A stretch of 64,000 bases of DNA, from NCBI GenBank assembly GCA_029782025.1, contig JAKOVR010000209.1:1-64000 (forward strand), in the 5' to 3' direction. A model generated the notes under the pieces. The model was not told the origin of the DNA. It did no database searches and was given only the letters and a program-made list of their open reading frames with translations. Source of the DNA: Actinomycetes bacterium. Lineage in GTDB: Bacteria; Actinomycetota; Acidimicrobiia; Acidimicrobiales; Acidimicrobilacustridaceae. This document shows positions 41,370 through 53,704 of this stretch, one piece after another (position 1 is the first letter of the stretch; every line of letters starts with the position of its first letter). The translations under genes were made by a program, and so were the position numbers.

Positions 41370-42958
41370 CCGCCACGCTCGAACCCGGCACCGGCATGCC
41401 GCTGCGCGACCACCGCATCCGACGCTACGTCCACGCCTTCTGCCCGACCTGCCACCACGCCGGGGCCGACCTCCCGACCGTGCGCTCGCTCCCCGGCTAC
41501 CTGGCCGAGGCGGAGGGCGCGGTGTGGCTCGTGCGGTCCTGCCCGATCCACGGCCGGATCGTGACGCTCTACGACGAGCACCCCGAGATCCTCACCTACC
41601 TCGAGCAGTGGACCGCGCCCACCAAGCACCACGGCCCCGACACCCCCGGCAACTTCGATCCGATCCCGGGTGGCTACCTGCGCGGCCTCGGTGAGCTGCA
41701 GACCCAGCACACCTGCATCCTCCTCGAGGACATCACCGAGGTGTGCGACCTGCACTGCCCGACCTGCTTCGCCGACGCCGGGCCCCGCCGGCAGGGCGTG
41801 GTCCCGATGGCCGAGGTGCTGGCCAACGTCGACCAGCGACTGGCCCGCGAGAACGGCCGGCTCGACGTGCTGATGCTGAGCGGCGGCGAGCCCACGCTGC
41901 ACCCCGACTTCGCCGAGCTCCTCGACCGCCTGATCGAGCGCGACATCGTGCGCATCCTCGTCAACACCAACGGGGTTCGGGTCGCCCGCGACGACGCCGT
42001 GCTCGCCGCCCTCGCCCGCCACCGCCGGCGGGTCGAGGTCTACCTGCAGTTCGACGGCTTCCGGGCCGAGACCCACCGCCACCACCGCGGCGCCGACCTC
42101 GGCGGGCTGAAGGCACGGGCCATCGAGCGACTCACCGGGGCCGGCGTGTTCGTCACCCTCACCATGACCATCGCCCTCGGCATCAACGACGACGAGATCG
42201 GCGACGTGGTGAACCTGGCCATCGACACCCCCTACGTCGGGGGCGTGGCCCTGCAGCCGGTGTTCGGGTCGGGCCGGTCCGAGGCCATCGACCCGCTCGA
42301 CCGGCTCACCCACACGGGCACGCTGGCCCGGCTCGGGCCCCAGACCGGCGGGCGGGTGACGTGGCGCGACCTGACGGCGTTGCCGTGCTCGCACCCGCAC
42401 TGCTCGAGTGTCGGGTACATGCTGCGCACCGACCGCGGCGACTGGCGGTCGCTGGTGGACCTGATCGGCCACGACACGATGCTGGCCCACCTCGACCTGG
42501 TCAGCAACCGCGTGGTCGACCCCGGGCTGCCGCCGGCCCTGCGGGCGCTGGTCAAGGAGTCGCTCCTCGGCCTGCTGTCGAACCAGTCGTCGCTGTCCAA
42601 CCCGGGGATGGCCGAGCTGTGGCGCAACGTGTGCACGAGCTGCGACCTCGGCGTGGGGTCGCTGCTGCGCTTGCTCGGATCGTCGATGGGCAACGGCGAG
42701 CGCCTCCGCCGCGAGCTCGCCCACCGCGTCACCCGGATCACGGTGAAGCCCTTCATGGACCTGCACACCATGATCGAGGAGCGCCTGCTGCAGTGCTGCG
42801 TGCACGTCGGCACCCGGTCCGACGAGCAGGACCAGTGCGCCCCGTTCTGTGCCGTGCAGGCCTGGTCGGCGCTCGGCGAGCAGAAGCCGTCCAGCCGGGC
42901 CGGGGCCTCGGCCGAGGCACCGGTGGCGTTCCTGACGGGGATCGGCGGGCGGGGATGA
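41366..42958 (+). CDS. Radical SAM protein, MJ0619/tetraether-synthase-like
   Basis: 530 aa. N-terminal zinc-ribbon-like Cys: FCPTC (Cys26, Cys29) and SCPIHG (Cys59). The SAM [4Fe-4S] motif CX3CX2C is Cys127/131/134 in CDLHCPTCFA, followed by LSGGEPT (172-177) and VNTNGV. The C-terminal half has more Cys: PCSHPHC, CTSC and QCCVHVG...CAPFC. Order and spacing match the archaeal MJ0619/Tes family, which joins lipid tails, and its class D methyltransferase annotation. Unlike those, the extra GCPxDCGxC cluster before the SAM motif appears absent. Function is inferred; lipid C-C bond formation or methylation are both open. Confidence 0.72.
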   Translation: MTATLEPGTGMPLRDHRIRRYVHAFCPTCHHAGADLPTVRSLPGYLAEAEGAVWLVRSCPIHGRIVTLYDEHPEILTYLEQWTAPTKHHGPDTPGNFDPIPGGYLRGLGELQTQHTCILLEDITEVCDLHCPTCFADAGPRRQGVVPMAEVLANVDQRLARENGRLDVLMLSGGEPTLHPDFAELLDRLIERDIVRILVNTNGVRVARDDAVLAALARHRRRVEVYLQFDGFRAETHRHHRGADLGGLKARAIERLTGAGVFVTLTMTIALGINDDEIGDVVNLAIDTPYVGGVALQPVFGSGRSEAIDPLDRLTHTGTLARLGPQTGGRVTWRDLTALPCSHPHCSSVGYMLRTDRGDWRSLVDLIGHDTMLAHLDLVSNRVVDPGLPPALRALVKESLLGLLSNQSSLSNPGMAELWRNVCTSCDLGVGSLLRLLGSSMGNGERLRRELAHRVTRITVKPFMDLHTMIEERLLQCCVHVGTRSDEQDQCAPFCAVQAWSALGEQKPSSRAGASAEAPVAFLTGIGGRG

Positions 42959-43272
42959 GGACCCGGCCCGAGTCGTTCGACCCGCCGGCGGTCGGTGGGC
43001 CGGGACGGCCGGGCGTGACCGGCTTCGATCCGCTGCACCTGTGCATCTACACCACCATCTGCCTCATCGCCTGGCTGGTCACCCCGCCGGCCGCGGCGAT
43101 GGTGTTCAGCGCCATCGCCCTGCGGGGCTACGGGCGGGCCCGGCGGGCCGGCCTGCTGTCCAGCCGCTGCCTCCTCGGCGACACCCGGCTGGTGCTGGCC
43201 TACCTCGCCGTCGTCTTCGTCGCCTCCACCGCCGTGACCGTCGTGACCGTGGCCCACGCCCTCGGACGATGA
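42955..43272 (+). CDS. Small two-TM membrane protein in the radical SAM operon
   Basis: 105 aa, not recognised. Pro/Gly-rich N terminus (1-25), TM helix 1 about 28-58 (LCIYTTICLIAWLVTPPAAAMVFSAIAL, written here from the sequence in two parts: LCIYTTICLIAWLV and PPAAAMVFSAIAL), a basic loop GYGRARRAGLLSSR and TM helix 2 about 78-100 (LVLAYLAVVFVASTAVTVV). ATG42955 overlaps the radical SAM stop (ATGA). Confidence 0.65.
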   Translation: MRTRPESFDPPAVGGPGRPGVTGFDPLHLCIYTTICLIAWLVTPPAAAMVFSAIALRGYGRARRAGLLSSRCLLGDTRLVLAYLAVVFVASTAVTVVTVAHALGR

Positions 43273-43865
43273 CCACGCCCGTTCCCGCTGGCCCCGATCC
43301 CCGACCGGCGCCGCCGACGCTGACCCTGCCCGCCCGCAGGGTCCCGCTGCTGTGGGCCGGGGCCATGGCCGTGCTGGTCGGCGGGGCCGGCCTCGAAGCC
43401 GTCAGCCCGGCGGCGTTGCACGAGGTGGTCGGTGGCCTCTGGGCCGCCGCGCTCGGCGTGCTCGTGGTGGCCGCGAACCGATGGCGGTCCACCGTCGACG
43501 ACGACGGCATCTCCCTCGCCGGCGTCGTGACCCACCGTCAGCTCCCGTGGTCGACGATCCGGCTCGTCACGGTCCGACGGGTCGAGCCCCCCCGACGGTC
43601 GGCCCGGCTCCGCCAGCTGCCCCAGGCCCTCCCCACCCAGGACCGCTACGCGTTGATCGCGGTGCGCACCGACGGCTCCGAGGTGCAGCTCACCCCGGCC
43701 GACTCGTGGGAGTCGATCGAACGCCGGAACTACCCGCAGCTGGCCGTGGCGATGCAGGCCCGGGCCGACGCCGCCCGGGCCCTCACCTCGGATCGCCGGC
43801 CCGCTCCGCCGGCCCTCCCGCCCAACCCCTGGTCCCCGCCCCCGCTCCCCCCCGCCGCGCCCTGA
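43269..43865 (+). CDS. PH-domain-like membrane protein, last gene of the operon
   Basis: 198 aa. Two TM helices (about 27-45 and 52-68) are followed by a beta-rich domain with WRSTVDDDGISLAG and HRQLPWSTIRLVTVRR, the pattern of short bacterial PH-like (bPH) domains attached to membrane anchors. The tail is Pro-rich. ATG43269 overlaps the preceding stop (ATGA). It ends 3 nt before palindrome copy 3. Confidence 0.65.
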   Translation: MTTPVPAGPDPRPAPPTLTLPARRVPLLWAGAMAVLVGGAGLEAVSPAALHEVVGGLWAAALGVLVVAANRWRSTVDDDGISLAGVVTHRQLPWSTIRLVTVRRVEPPRRSARLRQLPQALPTQDRYALIAVRTDGSEVQLTPADSWESIERRNYPQLAVAMQARADAARALTSDRRPAPPALPPNPWSPPPLPPAAP

Positions 43866-43868
43866 CCC

Positions 43869-43915
43869 CCTTGGGTGCGTAAGGGTGCGCTATGCGCGCC
43901 CTTACGCACCCAAGG
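43869..43915. repeat. 47-bp palindromic intergenic element, copy 3
   Basis: Same 17-nt arms as copy 1; the 13-nt centre differs by one base. It lies between convergent genes and contains the TAA stop (43902-43904) and final codons of the histidine kinase. Confidence 0.9.
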
Positions 43916-45170
43916 GATGGTGGAGCGGGAGGCGGAGGCGGAACTCGGCGCCGGGACCGTCGGTGCGGTTGGCCGCGGTGACCGAGCCGCCGTGACGCGT
44001 GGCGATCTCGTGCACGATGGCCATGCCGAGACCCGAGCCGGTGGAGCGCCGGCCGGTCACGAACCGGTCGAAGATCGTGTCGAGCACCGAGGGCTCGATC
44101 CCCGAACCCCGGTCCGCCACCACCACCCGGGCGCACCCGGGGGCGTCGGGATCGACGCTCACCGTGACCACGACGTCGAGGCCGCCGCCGTGCCGGAAGG
44201 CGTTGCCGACGAGGTTGCGGACGGCCCGGCGCACCAGCGGGACGTCGGCCTCGACGACCACCTCGTCGCTGGCCGTCCTCGCCTCGGGGAAGTCGAGCAG
44301 CACCTCGTCGACGAGGAGGTCGAGCCGCACCCTCTCCGGTTGACGCAGATCGGCCCCCGCATCCATCCGGGCCAGGAGCAGGAGATCGTCGACGGTGGCG
44401 CTCGTCTCGGCCGCGATCGCCTCCGCCCGCGCCAGCGACGCCGCCCGGTCGGCACCCTCCAGACGGCCGGCCTCGATGGTCGTGCGCAGGGCGGCCAGCG
44501 GGGTGCGCAGCTCGTGGGCGGCATCGGCCAGGAACCGCTCCTGCTGGTGGAGCGACGCCAGCGAGGGACGCAGGCTCCGCCCCGCCAACCAGGCGCCGAG
44601 GCCGACGCCGAGCAGGGCCAGGGCGGCGACGCCGCCCCAGACGGTCACCAGCAGGCGGCGGTGCTCGTCGAAGGACGGCCGGGCGTCGAGCACCACCAGC
44701 ACCGAACCGAGCGGATCGTCGGATCCCTCCACGATCTGGGGGAACCCGCTGACGTACACCGGGCGGCCGCCGTCGGCCCCGGCGTCGAAGTCGTCGTGGT
44801 TGTATCCGGCCAGGCTGTCGGCGGCGTAGACCACCAGCCGGTCGTCGCTCACCGGGACCAGCGGCGCGTTCGAGCTCCGGTACACGACCGTCGGGGCCTT
44901 GCCCCCCGAGCCGGCGGCCACGACGTAGACGTCGGCCTCGTCGAGGACCCCGGATCCTTCCACCCCGCTGGTGTCGAACGAGCCGTCGTCGTTGATGTCC
45001 ACGGCCCGGTCGGCGATGGTGCCGAGCCGGTCGACGTCGGCCAGCAGCGCGTCCTCCCGCAACCGGCTGTCGGTCACGGTGACGACGCCGGCCAGCACCA
45101 CGAGGCCCACCGCCGACGAGACGGCGTAGGCGAGGGCCAGGCGCCACCGCAGGCGACGCAGGCCGGCCAT
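43902..45170 (-). CDS. Sensor histidine kinase
   Basis: 422 aa from ATG45170. TM1 about 8-28, an extracytoplasmic sensor (about 30-165), TM2 about 172-195 (VTVWGGVAALALLGVGLGAWLAG). HisKA: FLADAAHELRTPLAALRTTIE with the phospho-His. HATPase: VRRAVRNLVGNAFRHGG (N box), VVADRGSGIE (G1) and GSGLGMAIVHEIATRHGG (G2). There is no HAMP domain. The last residues HHPLGA and TAA are encoded by a repeated palindrome. It is 38 nt behind its response regulator. Confidence 0.92.
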   Translation of the reverse strand: MAGLRRLRWRLALAYAVSSAVGLVVLAGVVTVTDSRLREDALLADVDRLGTIADRAVDINDDGSFDTSGVEGSGVLDEADVYVVAAGSGGKAPTVVYRSSNAPLVPVSDDRLVVYAADSLAGYNHDDFDAGADGGRPVYVSGFPQIVEGSDDPLGSVLVVLDARPSFDEHRRLLVTVWGGVAALALLGVGLGAWLAGRSLRPSLASLHQQERFLADAAHELRTPLAALRTTIEAGRLEGADRAASLARAEAIAAETSATVDDLLLLARMDAGADLRQPERVRLDLLVDEVLLDFPEARTASDEVVVEADVPLVRRAVRNLVGNAFRHGGGLDVVVTVSVDPDAPGCARVVVADRGSGIEPSVLDTIFDRFVTGRRSTGSGLGMAIVHEIATRHGGSVTAANRTDGPGAEFRLRLPLHHPLGA

Positions 45171-45208
45171 GGCCGGCGTGTCGCTCGACCGCGCCGGGCC
45201 GGCCACGC

Positions 45209-45886
45209 TCAGGACGCCCCGTCGGGGGCGGTCCCGAGGAGGTACCCGATCCCCCGCACGGTGTGGATCAACGGCGGGCTCCCGAGCTTGCGCCGCAGCT
45301 CCTTGATGTGGACGTCGATCACGTTGGACATCGGGTTGACCAGCTCGTCCCAGCACCGCTCGATGAGCTCGGTGCGCGACACGACGGTGTCGGCCTGGGT
45401 GGCGAGGACCTCGAGCAGCCGGTACTCCTTCCGGGCCAGGGGGAGCAGCACGCCGTCCCGGCGCACCTCGCACCGGGCGGTGTCGACCACGAGGTCGCCC
45501 ACGGTGACGAGCGGCGGGCGGGCATCGCGGGCCCGGCGACAGAGCGACCCCACCCGCACCACCAGCTCGTCGAGGGCGAACGGCTTGACGAGGTAGTCGT
45601 CGCCGCCGGCGTGGAACCCCTCGACCCGGTCGGCCACGGCGTCGCGGGCGGTGAGGAACAGCGCCGGCACGGCGTCGCCCCGCTCACGGCGCTGGGCCAG
45701 GAGGGCGAGCGAGTCGCCCGACGGCAGCATGCGGTCGAGGACGACGCAGTCGTAGCGGTTGAGATCGAGGGCCATCTCGGCCTCGGGCAGGTCGTCGGCG
45801 ACGTCGACGGCGAAGCCGGCGGCCTCCAGCCCGGCCTTCACGCCGTCGCGCAGCGCGGCATCGTCTTCCACCACGAGGACCCGCAT
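45209..45886 (-). CDS. OmpR/PhoB-family response regulator
   Basis: 225 aa. Receiver domain: MRVLVVEDDAALRDGV (acidic pair), phospho-acceptor Asp in CVVLDRMLP, Thr in LFLTARD and Lys in DYLVKPFALDEL. The winged helix (about 125-220) has LPLARKEYRLLEVLATQADTVVSR and VIDVHIKELRRKLG then TVRGIGYLL. ATG45886 is chosen because MRVLVVED is the canonical start and a TACGTT box sits 8 nt upstream. The target may include the genes around it. Confidence 0.93.
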   Translation of the reverse strand: MRVLVVEDDAALRDGVKAGLEAAGFAVDVADDLPEAEMALDLNRYDCVVLDRMLPSGDSLALLAQRRERGDAVPALFLTARDAVADRVEGFHAGGDDYLVKPFALDELVVRVGSLCRRARDARPPLVTVGDLVVDTARCEVRRDGVLLPLARKEYRLLEVLATQADTVVSRTELIERCWDELVNPMSNVIDVHIKELRRKLGSPPLIHTVRGIGYLLGTAPDGAS

Positions 45887-45894
45887 CGAGGCCC

Positions 45895-45900
45895 AACGTA
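45895..45900 (-). promoter_or_regulatory. -10 box TACGTT, two-component operon
   Basis: Ends 8 nt before ATG45886 on the minus strand. Confidence 0.5.
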
Positions 45901-46004
45901 CTCCGGCCCTCGATCGTCCGTGCTCCACCGCTGGCATGCCGGCATCCTGGCCGGCCCCGCATGAAGCCCCGGTGAACCGGGCCTCCCCGCCGCCGCGGCC
46001 CGGG

Positions 46005-50466
<4,462 letters not shown>

Positions 50467-50490
50467 ACCAGCCCGGCCCGGGGGTGGCCC

Positions 50491-50496
50491 TACACT
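50491..50496 (+). promoter_or_regulatory. -10 box TACACT for the propeller lipoprotein gene
   Basis: Ends 8 nt before GTG50505. Confidence 0.5.
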
Positions 50497-50504
50497 CGCC
50501 GGCC

Positions 50505-51857
50505 GTGACCACCCGACCCCGCCCCCGCCGCCGTTCCCGACGGCACGGTCCGCTCGCCGGGGTGGCAGCGATCGTGGCCACCGCCACGCTGGCCGCCTGT
50601 GGGGGCCCGGCCCCGAGCGTGGCCGCCGGCGGGCCGACCACCACCGCCGCGACCGGCGTCACCGTCGACCCGGGACCGTCCGACGACGGGGCCGGTACGA
50701 GCACGGTCACCGCCCCGGCGCCGGCCATCGGCACCACCTCCATCGTCACCGGCGGCAAGGCCCTCCCGCCGAGCAACCCGGCCGGGCCGGCCACCACCGC
50801 CCCGGCCCGCGCCAACATCTACGCCGGCAGCGGCACCCCCAACCCCGCCACGGCCGGCGCCCGCTACCTGGTGTACGTGCCCCACGAGGTGGGCAACATC
50901 ACCATGGTGATCGACCCCACCACCTTCCGCGTGGTGGACCGGTTCACGACCGGCGCGGAGAGCCAGCACGTGATCCCGTCGTGGGACATGCGCACGCTGT
51001 ACGTCGCCGCCAGCCGCGGCGACCTGCTCACCCCCATCGATCCCACCACGGGGAAGGCCGGCCCCGGGATCAAGGTGGAGGACCCGTACAACCTCTACTT
51101 CCTCCCCGACGGCTCCGAGGCCATCGTGGTGGAGGAGGGCAACAAGACCCTCACCTTCACCGACCCGCACACCTTCGCCGTCCACAGCCGCATCCCGACC
51201 ACCTGTGCCGGGATCAACCACCTCGACTTCAGTGCCGACGCCACCTTCCTCGTCGCCACCTGCGAGTTCGACGGGTCGCTCATCAAGGTCGACCTCGTGA
51301 AGCGCGCGGTGGCGGGCAAGATCCAGATCGACACCGGCCCGTCGGGCGTCGCCTCACCCAAGGGCCGGGCCCAACCCCAGGACCTCCGCCTCTCCGCCGA
51401 CGGCACCACGTTCTACGTGGCCGACCTCGAGACCGAGGGCGTCTACCTCATCGACGCCGCCACCTTCCGCCAGACCGGCTATGTGCGCACCGGCATGGGG
51501 GCCCACGGCCTCTACCCGAGCCGCGACGGCACGAAGCTCTACGTCGTCAACCGCGGCACGCCGATCGTGGGTGGACCGCCCCGCGGCAAGGGCAGCGTGG
51601 CCGTGCTCGACATGGCCACCAACACCGTGACCGCCACCTGGGACATCCCCGGCGGCGGGAGCCCCGACATGGGCAACCTCACCCCCGACGGCACCCAGCT
51701 GTGGCTCGGTGGGCGCTACGACAGCGAGGTCTACGTGTTCGACACGGCCGCCGGGAAGCTGCTGGCCCGCATCCCCGTGGGCTCCCACCCCCACGGGCTC
51801 ACGGTGTGGCCCCAGCCCGGGCGCTTCTCGCTCGGGCACACGGGCAACATGCGCTGA
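50505..51857 (+). CDS. YncE-like beta-propeller lipoprotein
   Basis: 450 aa. Arg-rich start, hydrophobic LAGVAAIVATATLAAC lipobox, a Thr/Ala/Pro linker (about 30-115), then a seven-bladed propeller with repeats such as NITMVIDPTTFRVVDRFTTG, QDLRLSADGTTFYVADLE and YVFDTAAGKLLARIPVGSHPHGL. YncE-type proteins bind DNA or metal-linked partners outside the cytosol, but the role in actinobacteria is unknown. It converges on the cNMP gene (4 nt). Confidence 0.82.
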   Translation: MTTRPRPRRRSRRHGPLAGVAAIVATATLAACGGPAPSVAAGGPTTTAATGVTVDPGPSDDGAGTSTVTAPAPAIGTTSIVTGGKALPPSNPAGPATTAPARANIYAGSGTPNPATAGARYLVYVPHEVGNITMVIDPTTFRVVDRFTTGAESQHVIPSWDMRTLYVAASRGDLLTPIDPTTGKAGPGIKVEDPYNLYFLPDGSEAIVVEEGNKTLTFTDPHTFAVHSRIPTTCAGINHLDFSADATFLVATCEFDGSLIKVDLVKRAVAGKIQIDTGPSGVASPKGRAQPQDLRLSADGTTFYVADLETEGVYLIDAATFRQTGYVRTGMGAHGLYPSRDGTKLYVVNRGTPIVGGPPRGKGSVAVLDMATNTVTATWDIPGGGSPDMGNLTPDGTQLWLGGRYDSEVYVFDTAAGKLLARIPVGSHPHGLTVWPQPGRFSLGHTGNMR

Positions 51858-51861
51858 GCCG

Positions 51862-52383
51862 TTACTCCTCGGCGTCGCCCTCGGCCTCGGCCTCGGCCGG
51901 CGCGTCGCTCTCGGCCGGCGCGTCGTCGGCGCTGGCCGCGGCCAGGTCGGCGTTCATCTTGAGCCGGGCGGCGAGGGTCTCGATGACCCGACGGTTGACC
52001 TCGGGCATCTCCGAGAGGAGCTGACGGAAGGCCTTGGTGTCGAAGGCCACGAGCTTGAGCGGCGAGGAGGCGATGACGGTGGCGTTGCGGGGCCGGTGCT
52101 CCACCAGCGCCATCTCGCCCACCATGCTCCCGGCGCCGACGGTGTTGACGTGCTCGCCGGCCATGTAGACGTCGACCTCGCCGTCCATGATCACGTAGCA
52201 CTCCTGGCCGACGCGGCCCTGGTCGATGAGCACCACGCCGGGCTCGGCCTCGACCTCTTCGGCCAGCTGCGCGACGTGCCGGAGCTGCTCGTGGGAGAAG
52301 CCGGCGAAGAACGACACGCCGGCGAGGTGACGGGCGAGGGCGTCGATCTTCTCGGTGTCGACCTTCTTGCGCTTGCCGAACAT
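51862..52383 (-). CDS. Stand-alone cyclic-nucleotide-binding domain protein
   Basis: 173 aa. CAP-like beta roll: LAGVSFFAGFSHEQLRHVAQLAEE, GVVLIDQGRVGQECYVIMDGEVDVY, and the phosphate-binding cassette GSMVGEMALVEHRPRNATVIA. There is no DNA-binding domain; the end is acidic Ala/Glu-rich (DDAPAESDAPAEAEAEG). ATG52383 is chosen by GGAG 5 nt upstream. It may sense cAMP and pass the signal by protein contact. Confidence 0.82.
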   Translation of the reverse strand: MFGKRKKVDTEKIDALARHLAGVSFFAGFSHEQLRHVAQLAEEVEAEPGVVLIDQGRVGQECYVIMDGEVDVYMAGEHVNTVGAGSMVGEMALVEHRPRNATVIASSPLKLVAFDTKAFRQLLSEMPEVNRRVIETLAARLKMNADLAAASADDAPAESDAPAEAEAEGDAEE

Positions 52384-52513
52384 GGCCACTCCTTCGGTCG
52401 GGGAACGGGCCCGGCACGGACGTCGACCGACCGGGCTGGGGCGGCATCGTAGATCAGCGCCGCACCCGGTGCGCCGGGTCGCATCGCCCGGGTGGAGCCG
52501 ACGCGGGGTCCGG

Positions 52514-52519
52514 TAAGGT
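52514..52519 (+). promoter_or_regulatory. -10 box TAAGGT, zinc dehydrogenase gene
   Basis: Lies 28 nt before ATG52548; the leader carries GGGGGAG, so this gene uses a normal ribosome site. Confidence 0.5.
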
Positions 52520-52547
52520 CCGCCCAGCCGAACGTGAAGGGGGAGCC

Positions 52548-53585
52548 ATGAAGGCAGCGGTGATGCGGGGCGGGGCGCTGGTGGTCGACGACATCCCCGA
52601 ACCGCGCCCGCAGGCCGGCCAGGTCGTGGCCCGAACGCTGGCCTGTGGCATCTGCGGGAGCGATCTCCACACGCTGCACCACGCCGACAAGATGGTCGAG
52701 ATGTCCTCGCTGGGGGGCAGCCCCATGCCCGGCATCGAGGCCGAGGTGATGGACCTGGCCCGGGACGTCGTGATGGGGCACGAGTTCTGCGCCGAGGTCG
52801 TCGAGGTGGGCCCCAACGTCGGCAACTGCCAGGTCGGCGACATCGTGGTGTCGATGCCCATCGCCCTCGACCCGGCCGGGATCCATCCCATCGGCTACTC
52901 GAACGAGTACCCGGGTGGCTACGCCGAGTACCTGGCCCTGAGCGACATGCTGGCCCTCAAGGTCCCCAACGGCCTCGACCCCCACCGGGCCGCCCTCACC
53001 GAACCGATGGCCGTCGGGCACCACGCCGTGGAGCGGAGCTGGGCCGGCCCGGGCGACGCCGCCATCGTGCTCGGCTGCGGTCCGGTCGGGTTGGCCATCG
53101 TCGCCGCCCTCCGCCTGAAGGGCGTCGAGGTCATCGTCGCCGCCGACTTCTCCCCCGCCCGCCGGGCCCTGGCCGCCACCATGGGGGCGACCGAGGTCGT
53201 CGATCCGCGCCACGAGCCGGCGATCGAGGCGTGGCGCCGGGTCGACGGCCGGCGCCGGCTCGTGCTCTTCGAGGCCATCGGCGTGCCGGGCATCCTCGAT
53301 GCGGCCATGGCCGACGCCCCCCGCGGGGCGCAGGTGCTGGTGGCCGGGGTGTGCATGGAAGCCGACACGGTCCGACCCATGGTGGGGATCATGAAGGAGC
53401 TCAACGTCCAGTTCGTGCTGGGCTACGACCCGGCCGAGTTCGCCACCTCGCTGCGGCGGATCGCCGAGGGCGAGGTCGACGTCACGCCGCTCATCACCGG
53501 GCGGGTCGGCATCGACGGCATCCCGCAGGCCTTCGCCGACCTCGCCGATCCCGAGGCCCACGCCAAGATCCTCGTCACCCCCTGA
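52548..53585 (+). CDS. Zinc-binding alcohol dehydrogenase family protein
   Basis: 345 aa MDR fold. Catalytic zinc ligand Cys in ACGICGSDLH, then GHEFCAEVVEVG; the Rossmann part has VLGCGPVGLAIVAALRLKG. The structural-zinc Cys cluster is absent, replaced by a shorter loop with MVEMSSLGGSPMPG. Resembles threonine/sorbitol/(R,R)-butanediol dehydrogenases; cofactor NAD(P)H. Substrate unknown. Confidence 0.85.
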   Translation: MKAAVMRGGALVVDDIPEPRPQAGQVVARTLACGICGSDLHTLHHADKMVEMSSLGGSPMPGIEAEVMDLARDVVMGHEFCAEVVEVGPNVGNCQVGDIVVSMPIALDPAGIHPIGYSNEYPGGYAEYLALSDMLALKVPNGLDPHRAALTEPMAVGHHAVERSWAGPGDAAIVLGCGPVGLAIVAALRLKGVEVIVAADFSPARRALAATMGATEVVDPRHEPAIEAWRRVDGRRRLVLFEAIGVPGILDAAMADAPRGAQVLVAGVCMEADTVRPMVGIMKELNVQFVLGYDPAEFATSLRRIAEGEVDVTPLITGRVGIDGIPQAFADLADPEAHAKILVTP

Positions 53586-53618
53586 GCGTCACGAACGGGC
53601 CGGGAACGGCGCGCGCAC

Positions 53619-53624
53619 TACGAT
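53619..53624 (+). promoter_or_regulatory. -10 box TACGAT for the gene at 53705
   Basis: Lies about 80 nt before ATG53705, leaving a leader that contains AGGAGC. Confidence 0.4.
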
Positions 53625-53704
53625 GCGCCGCACCGGGTCCGCCGTCCCGTTTGCGTCGCCGACGTGCGGCGCGATGGTCCCCCGCCGCAGGAGGAGCACC
53701 AACG

